Part shown: positions 38,004-57,042 of the stretch, in pieces
How the letters are laid out: each line of letters opens with the position of its first letter
How positions within the stretch are numbered: the stretch's first letter is position 1
Origin: Apostichopus japonicus
Taxonomy: Eukaryota > Echinodermata > Holothuroidea > Aspidochirotida > Stichopodidae
DNA length: 60,000 nucleotides
Direction of reading: 5' to 3'
Assembly: GCF_037975245.1 (NCBI RefSeq)
Contig: NC_092579.1
Coordinates: 7,441,001-7,501,000 of the forward strand
Position numbers and translations under genes: made by a program
Notes under the pieces: generated by a model
What the model saw: only the letters and a program-made list of their open reading frames with translations
Databases searched by the model: none
What the model was told of the DNA's origin: nothing

Positions 38004-38664
38004 TATAGAACTGACGCTGTCAAGTCGTAAGAGCCCGAATATTTGAGTGCCTGCAAAAAGTGGTAATAGTACTTCAGCGATTTTGACAACCGTTCTTCAG
38101 TCAAAGCCCTGTATGTTAATTTGATTTCTTCTAAATTAATTATAAAAAGCGACTCTTTCGGCATTGTACATATCACGGTATTATAGTAAAATAATTCCGT
38201 AGTAGAAACAACTGAGCACTAATGGATAACATTGATATATTTATATACGTTATACTTGAGCATCGCACACAACGTTTTCTGTTCCTATATTGGAGTGTTG
38301 TGTTGCTTTCGAGGAGCTGACCTAACAGTTTATGTGCTAGAATAAATAATCCAGTCACTTTGATTGATGAGCCACTGATTTCTCAACAACAACAACAACA
38401 GAAAAGTGATATAGACATACAACCTGGACTGATAGCGATATTGTGCTTAAAGTTTGTGTCTATGAAGACTGCAATGTTTAACAGTAAGCTCGTGATCAAT
38501 TCTAAAGTAACTTGACCATGTAGCATTGCCTGGCCTTACAAGCGAACGTTATGAAATAATTTCAATTTGAAAAAAAAGCAGAGGATTGGGTTTGACAGCA
38601 CTCTCGATGATGTCGTGTGGAAGCCTCTTAATTATTTTAGTATACGCGTGCGAGCTACAAAATT

Positions 38665-38710
38665 GGTATAACCATGGAGGTAAAAACAGTTTTTACCTGC
38701 ATGGTATAAC
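38665..38710. repeat. Palindromic mini-insertion D
   Basis: A 30-bp insert (38673-38702) has 14-bp arms ATGGAGGTAAAAAC / GTTTTTACCTGCAT with one mismatch around a single A. It is flanked by perfect 8-bp direct repeats GGTATAAC (38665-38672, 38703-38710). Confidence 0.8.
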
Positions 38711-39084
38711 TGGCCAAATGAACGATACCTACTTGACTGGACGTTGAAACTTAACGTTTCATGCAGCCTCTGTACACTTGCAGTTTCAGAGGCTAGCTAG
38801 GTATCCAACTTATTCTGAGCCTGTCACAGCGCTCACAAGCGCCCTCACTTTGTAGGTACCTACAACTGTACAGCCTGCTGGTGTGTTATCCGCCCCAAAC
38901 AATAACACCATGAACAACCGGAAAGTTCTTCCTAATACTGCAAGCACTCCACGCACACTATACAATACTGCGTATTTGCAGGCAATACAGTTCTAGTTTG
39001 TTACCGCTTCTCAAAGGCTGAAAATTGGCATGACCCGTTGCTTGAAATTACACATTACAACTGTAATGTGATAAGTATAGTTCG

Positions 39085-39170
39085 TTTTAATCTGGAGGGA
39101 GGAAGGGTGGCCGATTTTAATCTGGAAGGGGGAGGGGTGGCCGATGAAAACTTGAAACGTAGGGGTTGTT
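39085..39170 (+). repeat. 30-bp minisatellite, about 2.8 units
   Basis: Two units of 30 bp (39085-39114, 39115-39144), starting TTTTAATCTGGA and ending GGGTGGCCGA, are followed by a diverged third. Because the period is a multiple of three, the + strand frame at 39038-39271 reads FNLEGGRVAD, FNLEGGGVAD and ENLKRRGCSG. No splice or start context supports a gene, so I call it a repeat. Confidence 0.75.
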
Positions 39171-39754
39171 CTGGGGGAGCTGTGATATTATATCGTCATT
39201 GCGCCCTTGTCGAAACGGTGGAGAGGAAGAATGAGGCTCAAGCTGAAAAGAGACGGAAAGGGGACAAATAATTGGAGCACGTTGATTTTTCTTCTTACGA
39301 AAACTGCAACCACCGCACCGACACTTCTTTCCGTAGGCCTATCACATAGGGTACAGGCAAATTCGCGCACATCACACAAGCACTTCTACGGTGTAGATAT
39401 GTATTATAGAGGAAATATCACAGTGCCAGGGTAAGAAGAAACCGTGGGGGGGGGGGGGGTTAATGAGTGACCCTTCTGGCTGAACTATTTTTGTTACATA
39501 ATTTCTTTCTCTGGCATCAATTCTTTTCATTGTCGATCTCATTTACCCCACCCCATATCCACACCCTCTTTCCGCTGGTTATTATGTACACCGTGGGAAC
39601 TAAGTGTGAAGAGGGCAATCCAAAGAGTTAGGGGCCTACATATCTCATCGCAAAACACCATGAACAATTGATTATGGGCTACTTAAAAACATGTGTAAAA
39701 TCCACAACCTTACTTCATTCTTAAACTCGGCAATCCAGTATTTTTCCGTTTACC

Positions 39755-40310
39755 CGTTTGAACTTTGACCGAAGTATCCATTCTAACAATGTAATTTTCA
39801 TGACACTTAACTTGTGAAAATTGAACGTTTATCCAACAGCTGTTCTTTCTTCATAGCAAATGTCACTTTGCACTTCATTCGACCTTTCACCTATGACCTT
39901 TCATTCGGAAGGGCTTCACGAGTACTCTTTGCTTTAGCCAACTTGATTTAAAGAATAGCGGTCGAGTGCACGGTTAAGGAGATTTATACAGATATATTTA
40001 AGAACTAAATTATGCATTTGACCTTTGACATCAGTATGACCACATATTTTGGCAGTACTTGACGTATACCCACTTTATCTGCAGTGAAGGTTGAAAGTCA
40101 GAAAATTAGTGAAACAAAAATTAATTACTTTTTACCTTTGACCTCTTTCTATACCTTTCGTTCCCGTCATACATAATACGTAATGTACCTTTCTACCAAC
40201 GTTGACGAAGATAGGACGAACAGTTTAGGAAATTTTTTTGGCACACAAATCATACTGAGGTTATCGAGTTAACCTTTGACCCTGTGACCGTTGACTTCGA
40301 GGTTACAATG
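39755..40310 (+). repeat. Degenerate repeat rich in TGACCTTTGACC words
   Basis: Clusters of (T)GACCTTTGACC-like words occur near 39765, 39880-39905, 40020, 40135 and 40272, spaced about 115-135 bp. Between clusters are partly similar stretches such as CTACCAACGTTGACGAAGAT. This looks like a decayed tandem or interspersed repeat. The word resembles a DR1 nuclear-receptor site (two AGGTCA half-sites, one base apart). Confidence 0.5.
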
Positions 40311-40899
40311 ATATGTTAATAACACTTTGTATATCCATTTTATGTGAAGTGAGCATGTCGATTCAGTCGTTTAGAAGGGTTTTCAAGCACAGAGAGACAA
40401 TTACCCCCTCATACAAACAGACAATTTTTCCCCTCCCAGATATGGACTTCGGATCAGCTTCTTTTACCCTATCATGGGTAGTCTCACTTAATGTTTACCA
40501 TGACAACCGTTGCTCCCGTTACTTAACTAATGATTACTGTACTGATCTTGGTGATACAAAAGGGAAGGTGAATTTATCCCCCCCCCCTCCCCAAACAAGT
40601 ATGACAGCCAGATGGGGTTGGATGGAGGGCCGGACGTTCACCATCGAAATCTTGACTGAGGCGCACATGCCTGCCTCAGCAACGGTGTTGCTCTGGACTC
40701 GGCCACTACACCACATATAGTTTTGTAACACAAATAATTGGGAAAGAAATTTGGTAATGTATTATGTTGGAACTGCACTATAAATCTACCCAGCCCATCC
40801 GACCAGTACCTTTCCGGCCACCCCACCAGCTTTCATTTGCGCTACATGGTTGTGTTGCTTGCTTGAATTTGATTTTCTTTTATGTTAAATTTTCTTACT

Positions 40900-49073
<8,174 letters not shown>

Positions 49074-49990
49074 GGAGGTATAAGTTAAAGAGGTCAAGGG
49101 TCATGATTAATCACAGGAATGTAGCACAGTTGTCCATGGTGAAGGTCATCATATAAAAGACAATGGATTTTGGATCCTGTCACATTGCACATAATTTGAA
49201 ATTATTTCACAGCTACAAGAGTCAGTAGAAGATGCAGCTGGTCTTAACTCACAGTGTGGACAGAAAGTTTTACGTATATCGATTAGTTTGGAATAACAAA
49301 GACACATGAACACAAACAACAACAAAAAACAGAAGTTGGCAAACAAAGGAAAATAAAAAAAAAAAAAAAAGGAAGTGTTTGAATGTTTGTACAGCCACCA
49401 TTCATTGGTAGACTTGGCACTTTTATCTTAGAAATATCCTTACAGCTTTGTTGGTTGTCTTTTCATACCAATATTTCTATCGACAGTAAGTGTTGAATTT
49501 ACAAGTGTCTTTTGTGGAATTAGTTGCTGTAACCCTGTTACCCTTTTCCCCCTTTGTCAAATATTTTGTCTTTTTGAAATTTTATACCAGACATTATTTA
49601 ATCATAACACGACAAAATGCCAAAAAAAAAACAAGAAGAAGAAATGCTGTAGAAAGAAAAATGGTAATATTGCATGAAGTATTTTCCTTGAGTTGTCTCT
49701 CTGATCGAGCTAATGTGAGATGGTTACCAGTAAAGTTCTATGCAATGTGATCTGGAAGGGAAAGCAGTGAAATACTATAGATTCTTTGACATAGTATCAG
49801 TGGTAATACTAGTAGATGTTACAGACGTGGACCCCAATCTCGAAGGGTTTCACTTGTGCCTTTAACTATTACATTGTTTTCACTTGCGAAGTTAATTTCT
49901 AAAGTATTGAACCTGATAGGAGTCGGTTAAGAATACTTCTGGATAAATGAGATTGCTGTTATTAACAGCCTATCTCCCTAACTCAGATGA

Positions 49991-50022
49991 CAGGGGGGGA
50001 GGGGGGGGAGGGGTGAGGTGAG
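49991..50022 (+). other. Potential G-quadruplex tract
   Basis: G8-A-G8-A-G4 followed by TGAGGTGAGG provides four closely spaced G-runs on the coding strand, about 920 nt after the FOXK stop. If the 3' UTR extends this far, it could fold in the mRNA. Confidence 0.5.
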
Positions 50023-51111
50023 GTTGTCCAAGCACTGTTGTCAGATTCAAGGTGTTAGGGTAAGTGCACTCCAATGCGGATGCCATCAGAGATACAGCCC
50101 TTGACAGTTTTTGGAAGTTGATAAATTTAACATTTTTTATATAATCCTTGTTAGAAAGCCCTTTTTATGTATAATTTGCTCATTAATTTTCAAAAGAAAG
50201 AAGAATGGGAAAGAAATGTCCAATGTGAAAGCATGTTGATACGGACATGGCTGGTATGGAAGATTTATGAGGGAATGCCTAACGCAGCCTTGAAGCATTT
50301 GCAGTGTAAGGATTTTCTTGTGTCAGCACATTTTGACACGCATGAGAACAAAGTGCTCAGATAAATTGAAATATTTTGGTACTTGCAAAGGGATTTGACC
50401 TTGTGTTTTCCACTTATCATGACTACTGTTTGAAGGGAGTAGTCTCCTTTTAAGTCAATGACAATGTTACTTTTCCAATTGGTGTTGCCAATGTCTGTGG
50501 GTGGAGGAGGGGGGAGCTAAGTGAGGGTGGTTCCCCACTAACTGCCACTGATGGTCACTCACTGATCCTGTACTAGACGTTTTACCTATCACAATATTTA
50601 TCGATGGTCCTGTTCTCAGCTAGTTAAAGTGGATAATGTAGGAATTAATTGACAAAGTATTTTTAGATGATTGATTCTAGGTATATAGCCCTGGTTAACA
50701 TTGATTACATCCAATTAGTGTTTTGGAGCTAAACTTAGATATTCCATGTGATTCTTTGTTTTTTTGGAAATTATTTTGTAACTTGACTTCACTCCACTAG
50801 GAGTACCTAGACCGGCTCTGATTCAGTTCTTTGCCGTAATTAATTGCAGAGAGAGAGAGACTGCATCGAAATCAGTATTTTTTTAGTGTTTATATTATTG
50901 AGCAGCTTCCGTTGTTGCCGGGTGTAACTATTTTTTAACTGTCAAATTTAAATTACTTCATTTTTTGAAAATGACAATGGAAATGTGTTTCCTATGATTG
51001 TTCCTTCAGTCATCAGGTAAATATAAATATTTTGAAATGAAGATGAAATCAAATGTGTTTTGCTAACATTAGGAAGGTTGATCAAATGCACATGTTCAAG
51101 TCATATCAGTC

Positions 51112-51133
51112 ATCTCGTACTGCAGTACGAGAT
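51112..51133. repeat. 22-bp perfect palindrome
   Basis: ATCTCGTACTG is followed directly by its reverse complement CAGTACGAGAT with no spacer. No flanking direct repeat is seen, unlike the mini-insertions of 33-39 kb. Confidence 0.8.
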
Positions 51134-54100
51134 CATGCCCTCTTTAGCCTCTAGTATTTGCATTAAGTTTGTTAGATTTGTAGGTGTTGATTGGCTTACT
51201 GGAAGTGAGTGATTTATACAAATATATGCACAGTAAAGGACAACAGTGGCAACAGTTTGAAGAAATTTGGAAACGCGTCAAGATTTGCCTTTTTCCTGTA
51301 TTCTGCGATACGAAGTGGGTGCCCTGGTTGGGTTTATATCAAGGGTGGGAACAAACTTGATCTTGTGAGCCACAGAAAAATTTTCAAGTCAGTCTTGTAA
51401 CATTTAAGGATGTACCTATTCTCTCAAGGCAAAAATGGCAATAGTTTTCATTTTAAATGAGAACTGAAAGATCATGAGGTATGTCCATATGCATTGTCCA
51501 ATGGTTATGTTTGAAATATTCTATAACAACCAGGTCTTACATACAAACTTACCTATGTCGTTGTCTTCATTTCAGTCATTCAGAAAATTCATTGTTCACT
51601 TGATTTATGGTCGGATAAAAACATTGCTTGGATATTTATAGGGTTCCATGGACGGTATAAGTGGGGCAACAGAAATTTGTGTGTGCGGGTGGACTTAGCG
51701 GACCTTTAGTTTACATGATAATATCTTCCACTATTATTTTTGCCACGCGAATCAAATAACAAAGTTCCAACAGATGCCTTTTCTACAGAGTTTATTATTT
51801 TTCAAAGTAAACATGATCACTTTGCTTACAGCCCTACAGAACATCTATAACAAATGTACTTAGTCGAAGTGGCTTATTAGAATCCATAGAATAGGGAGTT
51901 GTTATTGGTTAGCCTACTCACCAATGATCTGCATCTATTCGTGCCAGAACAAATTTCTTTATAATTAGTACAAGGTTACATATGCATTACTAATATTCTG
52001 GTTGCAAGTGACATCTGATTATACAATTAGTAAATGAAGTATAATAATCTACTTTAAAATATGCACATTAAGAGAGAGTGAACGTAAGACAATTTGAAAA
52101 CGTGTCCTAACTTAGCATCTATTTTTAAATTGATTACACCTCTAAAACATATACTTATCACCAATGTTTTTTTTTCTTCTCTATGTGAAAATTTGGAAAG
52201 CCCGACCTGAGTTTGTGTCATTATACCACACGGCTTTATAACATCGTAAAACGGTGGGAAAGATGTAAAGAGATTTAATTATAGGGAAAATGCTACACAG
52301 TGACCACATTTGAGAGCTCTTGTGCATTTAGCTTGGTCTGATTGTAGGAGCGCAACGTAGGTTGTTACGGTGTCCTTTTTGTCACCCTGTTACAACTTTA
52401 TCCTCTCTCATCTAATAAAAAGTTGAAATCCAACTATCGTCCTTACCCGTGTGGTAGGGATACTTAATAATAATGACACATAGCAACATTTTCCCTCTGC
52501 CTGGGAGATGTCACAGTGTTGAACTCTCTTTGACAAGCGAGGAATGATGTCTCGTTTAAATTTTGTGTAGCAGTTTCAAAAAATGTGAATTATCTGTATA
52601 AAATACTTTGGTTCCTGTGTACACAGAGTTCTATGCGTCTTTTCACTCGTGTAACAATTTTTCCCATTTTTGCAGAGCATCTTGTGCGATGGAATACTGG
52701 ATAAATAATTCCTTGAAAAAGACCGGGTGGACTTAAAAATACTAAAGGGATGAATCATAGCCTCTGTTGTTTAAATTATATATGTTTTCCTATATTCACA
52801 ATATTGCAATTTTCTTTTGCTTTATGTAGTGTTTAACAAAATATTTATGTCTTATTTAATGAAGTAATTTTTACTCTTTCTTCATTAAAAATGTCAACAA
52901 TTGTTTTACCCTTTTGGCATGAAAACATATAAACAAGCAATATAAATAGTGTTAAAAAGAGAACTTGAATATTTATAGGTTATAGTAGTCCTATCAATAT
53001 TACAAATTATGAAGTGAGTAGCCCTCTGACATAACTTTTAACTTGCATATCTTCCAAATGAAAAAAAACCCTGCATGCTTCTCATTTATCCTTCGGAGTT
53101 GTCCATCGCTAGTATCTCAAGTGCAAGATGTTGGTCACATGAAAATCATCTCAGTTATTATCTTTATTAGGTGTGCCGTGTGATATGTAAGGATTTCCAC
53201 AAACTGAAACTGTATGGCAAAAGATATCAGTAATTAGTGTTAAACTATGATTGATTAATTGATCGATTAATTGGTAGAGAAATGCAGCAGTCGATCCTGC
53301 AACCTCAGGGAATGATTTTGATGAAAGTTTGAAATTGAACAACAGGAGTGTAGTTTCTCACCATTGTATTTGATAAATATTTTGAAAAACATTCTTGTGG
53401 GTTGGCTATGAAAGTGCACCCATTTGGTTAAGATAAGGAGCGAACATTGTGGAAGGTCTCTCCCATGACTGGGTAATATATATCACTCACAATGGATTTT
53501 ATTATTTCCTTGTATGGGTTTTTTTTTGTTTTATGTTTTTGTGTGTGTACATTTTGGTGTTTCCGATATACAGCATACATTTGTGTTTTGAAGTCCTCAA
53601 TATATTTTGTACTTGACATTTATTTCGACTGTGCTCATACAAAGTGTTATGCCATTTAAATATGTAATTGGGAAGAACCTTTGTTCCAAAAGTAATTAAA
53701 TCTGTTTGCTAGTAGACAGGAGAATGTAGCCATCGTCATTTTGCTCTGAATGCCATGTTTCATATACTGCTGATTAGACATGTGTAGGTCAAAGCCTTGC
53801 ATGATTGGGTTCTTAAGAAACACTGTTACTACCCAGAAGTTTGACATGCCTTAATACAGCATATTCTGTATGGATAATAAATGAGAGAGTGTACTTGAAA
53901 ATAATGAGAGGGACTGGGAAGGGGGTAGGGGTGATCAGTTTGGGTAGGTAAAGTGTATGAGTGACCATCGTACAGTATCCGCTGGATACTGCATTATTGT
54001 TGTGGTACTGGGGGGGGGGGAGGGGTTGGCTAGATGATTTATGTATCATATCTTATAAGAAGGTCATATTAGTGATAATATATATCTTGCAGCCACTCAT

Positions 54101-54920
54101 ATATTTGATTTTACGTGACACTGAATGTTGGTGAATTTACGAGTATCAAAGCTTCCATCTCACCTGCCAAGGATCTATTGAATCAAGCACTTTTTTACTG
54201 AGAACTTTGTTGATGTGTATAGAGACCACAAAGGAGGGTTGTAGATGTATAGAGACCACAGAGGATAGTTATTTTGTGTGTTGATTAATTATTCTGTCTC
54301 TTGATTGGTCTGTTGCTAACGTTATCACCAGCATGTACCTATCAAATCTCTGTTTAATACTCACCTGCTGTCATAAACGTCTACATTTTTTGTTTTTTCC
54401 CTTCTTTATTATTTAATATTTTTTTCTATGCTAATTTGTTGGAATTTAATACAGTAATGTGTCATAGTTTTTTTATTATGAATCATCAAAGATGTTTTGT
54501 TATAGATTCTGAAATGTCTAGATTGGTTGTGCTGGTTCTGTTGTCACCTTTCCTACCAACATTACCTACCTTTAGCCTACCAGAGAGGCCATGGGGCTAT
54601 TATTAGATTCTTTTTTTTTTTCTTTTTTTTTTTCTGAATGTCGGTCTTGCTGACTGTTTCATTTGCCATCAGTTACATCCAGGTGGGACATTAACAAAAC
54701 TGAGAGCCACTGTGTGGCCGTTATGAGATGTTCAATAGAAAATGTGGTAAAGCAAAGCTCACTATCCACTGCATACTCTGTGTATTTTATTGTCTCTCTT
54801 TGTGCATTTATACAACAATAGATGTTATGGAATTGCTCTACATAAGTAAAACATGGCAAGGTAAAGTTACTTTGCATGGCATTACTCAGTCTGGATATTG
54901 TTTGTGGGAGAATTTATCGT

Positions 54921-55412
54921 AATTAGTTTAGTTTAGTTAGAGACCAAAGGATCAGGAAGCCTTACAGTAGCTTATTTGAGACTCTATCCGTGTTAGACCG
55001 TGGATCAACACCGGCTTATTTCAAGCCTTCTCTCTTCCAAAAGTGTTCAGAGGATAACGAGGCAGGGGTGTGAATTCCCTCTCATTCGTGCTCCCGTGAC
55101 CACCATTTAACTTCCCTATTCAACGGACGAGAGTGTTTGCCTCAGCATCTGACCATTTTCTCAAATACTGAGGTAGGCAAAGGCACCCCATTCAACATCA
55201 CTGCAGTGCAGCCATGAGTTGTTACGAAACCAAGTGAAGAACAGACACAAACCCCTTTTCCCAAACCAGAAATACCAAATTCAAGGAAACTCTGCACATC
55301 ACCACTGCAACGATTTATGAATAGGTCAAGAGAATCTGGCTCCTGGCGGAATTTTGATACTGGAACCTAAGGATTGTGAGGACACTCTAACCGCTGAACC
55401 AAGCCTTTGCCT
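54921..55412 (-). mobile_element. tRNA-derived SINE
   Basis: On the minus strand the head (55411 downward) reads AAGGCTTGGTTCAGCGGTTA: an exact A-box (TGGTTCAGCGG, 55391-55401) followed about 23 bp later by a decayed B-box (GGTTCCAGTATC, 55356-55367). About 420 bp of body follows, ending in AACTAAACTAAACTAA at about 54922-54940, a short tandem 3' tail as in SINEs that borrow a LINE end. The tRNA part has lost its stems, so it is not a working tRNA gene. It lies between FOXK and the CCDC57-like gene. Confidence 0.68.
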
Positions 55413-56826
55413 ATACACTTTGATCCCCAAGTTTGTTGCTAGTTGAAACTCTGGAAAATTCCTCTTTGAGTTTTAATCACTCATTATATTTACTCAATTC
55501 CCTTGAAGGATTTATCATCTGGAGCTGTGTTCCTGTCCTGCATTGTTTATTTTCTCAGATTAAGAATGAGTGTGAAACATAATTAAATCAGTTGGGAGGG
55601 AACTCTCCTTCCTTGCTCATACACTGCCTTGCCTAGCAACACAGATTGGAGTCAAATGGAACTAATCTACACCACAGCATTCCCTACATCAGATGAAAGA
55701 TTAATAGTCTTAGGAAAATATTAATCAGGACAAGGTCAAGCAAAATATAAAAATGATGTCTCTACTCTAAAACGCTTCAATGAGATTTGAACTGAGTTAT
55801 ACAAACATGGAAATCATCTTGCAGTAGGCCTATTTTTTCATTATTTTGTTTGATTGACCGCCAATATATAATCCCATCACCTGAAGACTCGCTTTTAGAA
55901 TCACCTGCGTACGTTACCACCTGGCATGTTGCTAGCTATTTTAGTATTTTGAGGTCTGGCCAGTCGCCGAGAATAACAAGAGCGCGATTTCGAAAATATC
56001 AAAAATATCTGTAAATTACGTACATATGTACTTATGATGTAGGTTACTGTTCCCAATAGTAATGGTAATGTTGATGGAATTAGGCATAGTCATGATAGCC
56101 TGCGTGAAGTAAAATGAGTAGCGTAAGTAAAAATTGAGGTTTCTGTTGAATAGGCCTAGAAGAACTCAATATTTGAATCTGGGTTCAAAATTTGGTCCCA
56201 CTTAAGTTAACTGCTTCACTTGTTTTCAAACGAACTCAGTGGCTTAGGCTACAGCCCACAGGTGCTCCCATTGTTTGCTAGCCTAGCCTACATAGAGGCA
56301 TTGGTATTTCCCCTAATTGACCCAGGGAGGCAGCCCCTGGCACCCCTCTTGGGCTTGGCAAAATTTTTAACTCAACTGAAGATGATGTTGATTCTTATTT
56401 ATATACACAATAAATAAGTAGACTTTCAATGATCAGTTAACATGAACTTATGGAGGTAGGAAAAATATTAACTGTACTGTGTACTTGAAACTACTGTGCA
56501 GAAACGAATACAGTACACGCATAAATAAAGAAAATGTGCAGCTGTATGATTCCTCAAATGATCATGAATACCGAATGTCATTTGGTTAGTTTTGCTTCAA
56601 ATCCCTTTTATCAGAAATGCCGGACATAAATCCCTTGATCAATAATGCCGGACATAAATACATCCTGCAAGGGGTCATGGTCGAATGGAGGACAGTGCAC
56701 TGAACTGTTGAACTATCTGGCTAAATGTTTGACCACCCTACTCACATCCCTTCTCCCCCCCCCCCCAAAAATAAGAGGATCTTTTCACAATTAACAAACT
56801 TCTATCTTTATGTGTAAACCATACAG
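55413..56826 (+). promoter_or_regulatory. Upstream region of the CCDC57-like gene
   Basis: Several CpGs cluster at 55857-55995, next to a CCAATATATAA stretch (55861-55871), a possible promoter. A C13 run is at 56753-56765. The first coding exon has an acceptor-like CATACAG directly upstream, so at least one non-coding exon is expected somewhere here, but I cannot place its donor. Confidence 0.3.
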
Positions 56827-57042
56827 CATGTCAAGTCGAGTCCAAGGAAACTTGCAAGAGTTAGCTGCTCAAAAGGAACAAGAATGGAGAGAAGTCCAAA
56901 GACTACAGACTCAAGCAGTGGAGGCTGCATTGAAGGAGAAAGAAAAGCTTCTGAAAGAGGCTACAGAAAAGTTCTCCAAACTAAAAGATGACTTTAAGTA
57001 CAATCTCAAGCTCCTGATGGAAAGAGACCAAGAACTAGAAAG
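56827..57042 (+). CDS. CCDC57: CCDC57-like, first coding exon
   Basis: The exon starts after CCATACAG with C-ATG (start 56828) and ends GAAAG|GTTTGT, phase 2. It encodes residues 1-71, ending ...ERDQELE(R). Reading through the donor gives a stop within five codons. Confidence 0.82.

Larger units (their letters stand above)
49074..54920 (+). other. FOXK 3' UTR and downstream DNA
   Basis: No gene is supported. AATAAA signals occur near 49350 (before an A-run), at 52414-52419 and near 53876, so the 3' end cannot be fixed. It contains a G-rich G-quadruplex-type tract (49991-50022), a 22-bp perfect palindrome (51112-51133), two similar GATGTATAGAGACCACA units at 54213-54258 and a G12 run near 54010. 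CpG stays low over most of it. Confidence 0.5.

Noticed and set aside
38384-38400. CRISPR-like or other array at (CAA)n
   Set aside because: Simple trinucleotide microsatellite; no repeat-spacer structure anywhere in the window, as expected for animal DNA.
39038-39271. Small protein with 10-residue repeats FNLEGG-VAD
   Set aside because: The repeat is explained by a 30-bp minisatellite; no start context, splice sites or known family.
40313-40720. 135-codon frame just upstream of FOXK
   Set aside because: Low-complexity Pro run from C-rich DNA, begins inside the TGACCTTTGACC repeat, no homology recognised.
55356-55411. Functional tRNA gene on the minus strand
   Set aside because: The A-box is exact but the B-box is decayed and the acceptor and T stems do not pair. 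It fits a SINE head instead.
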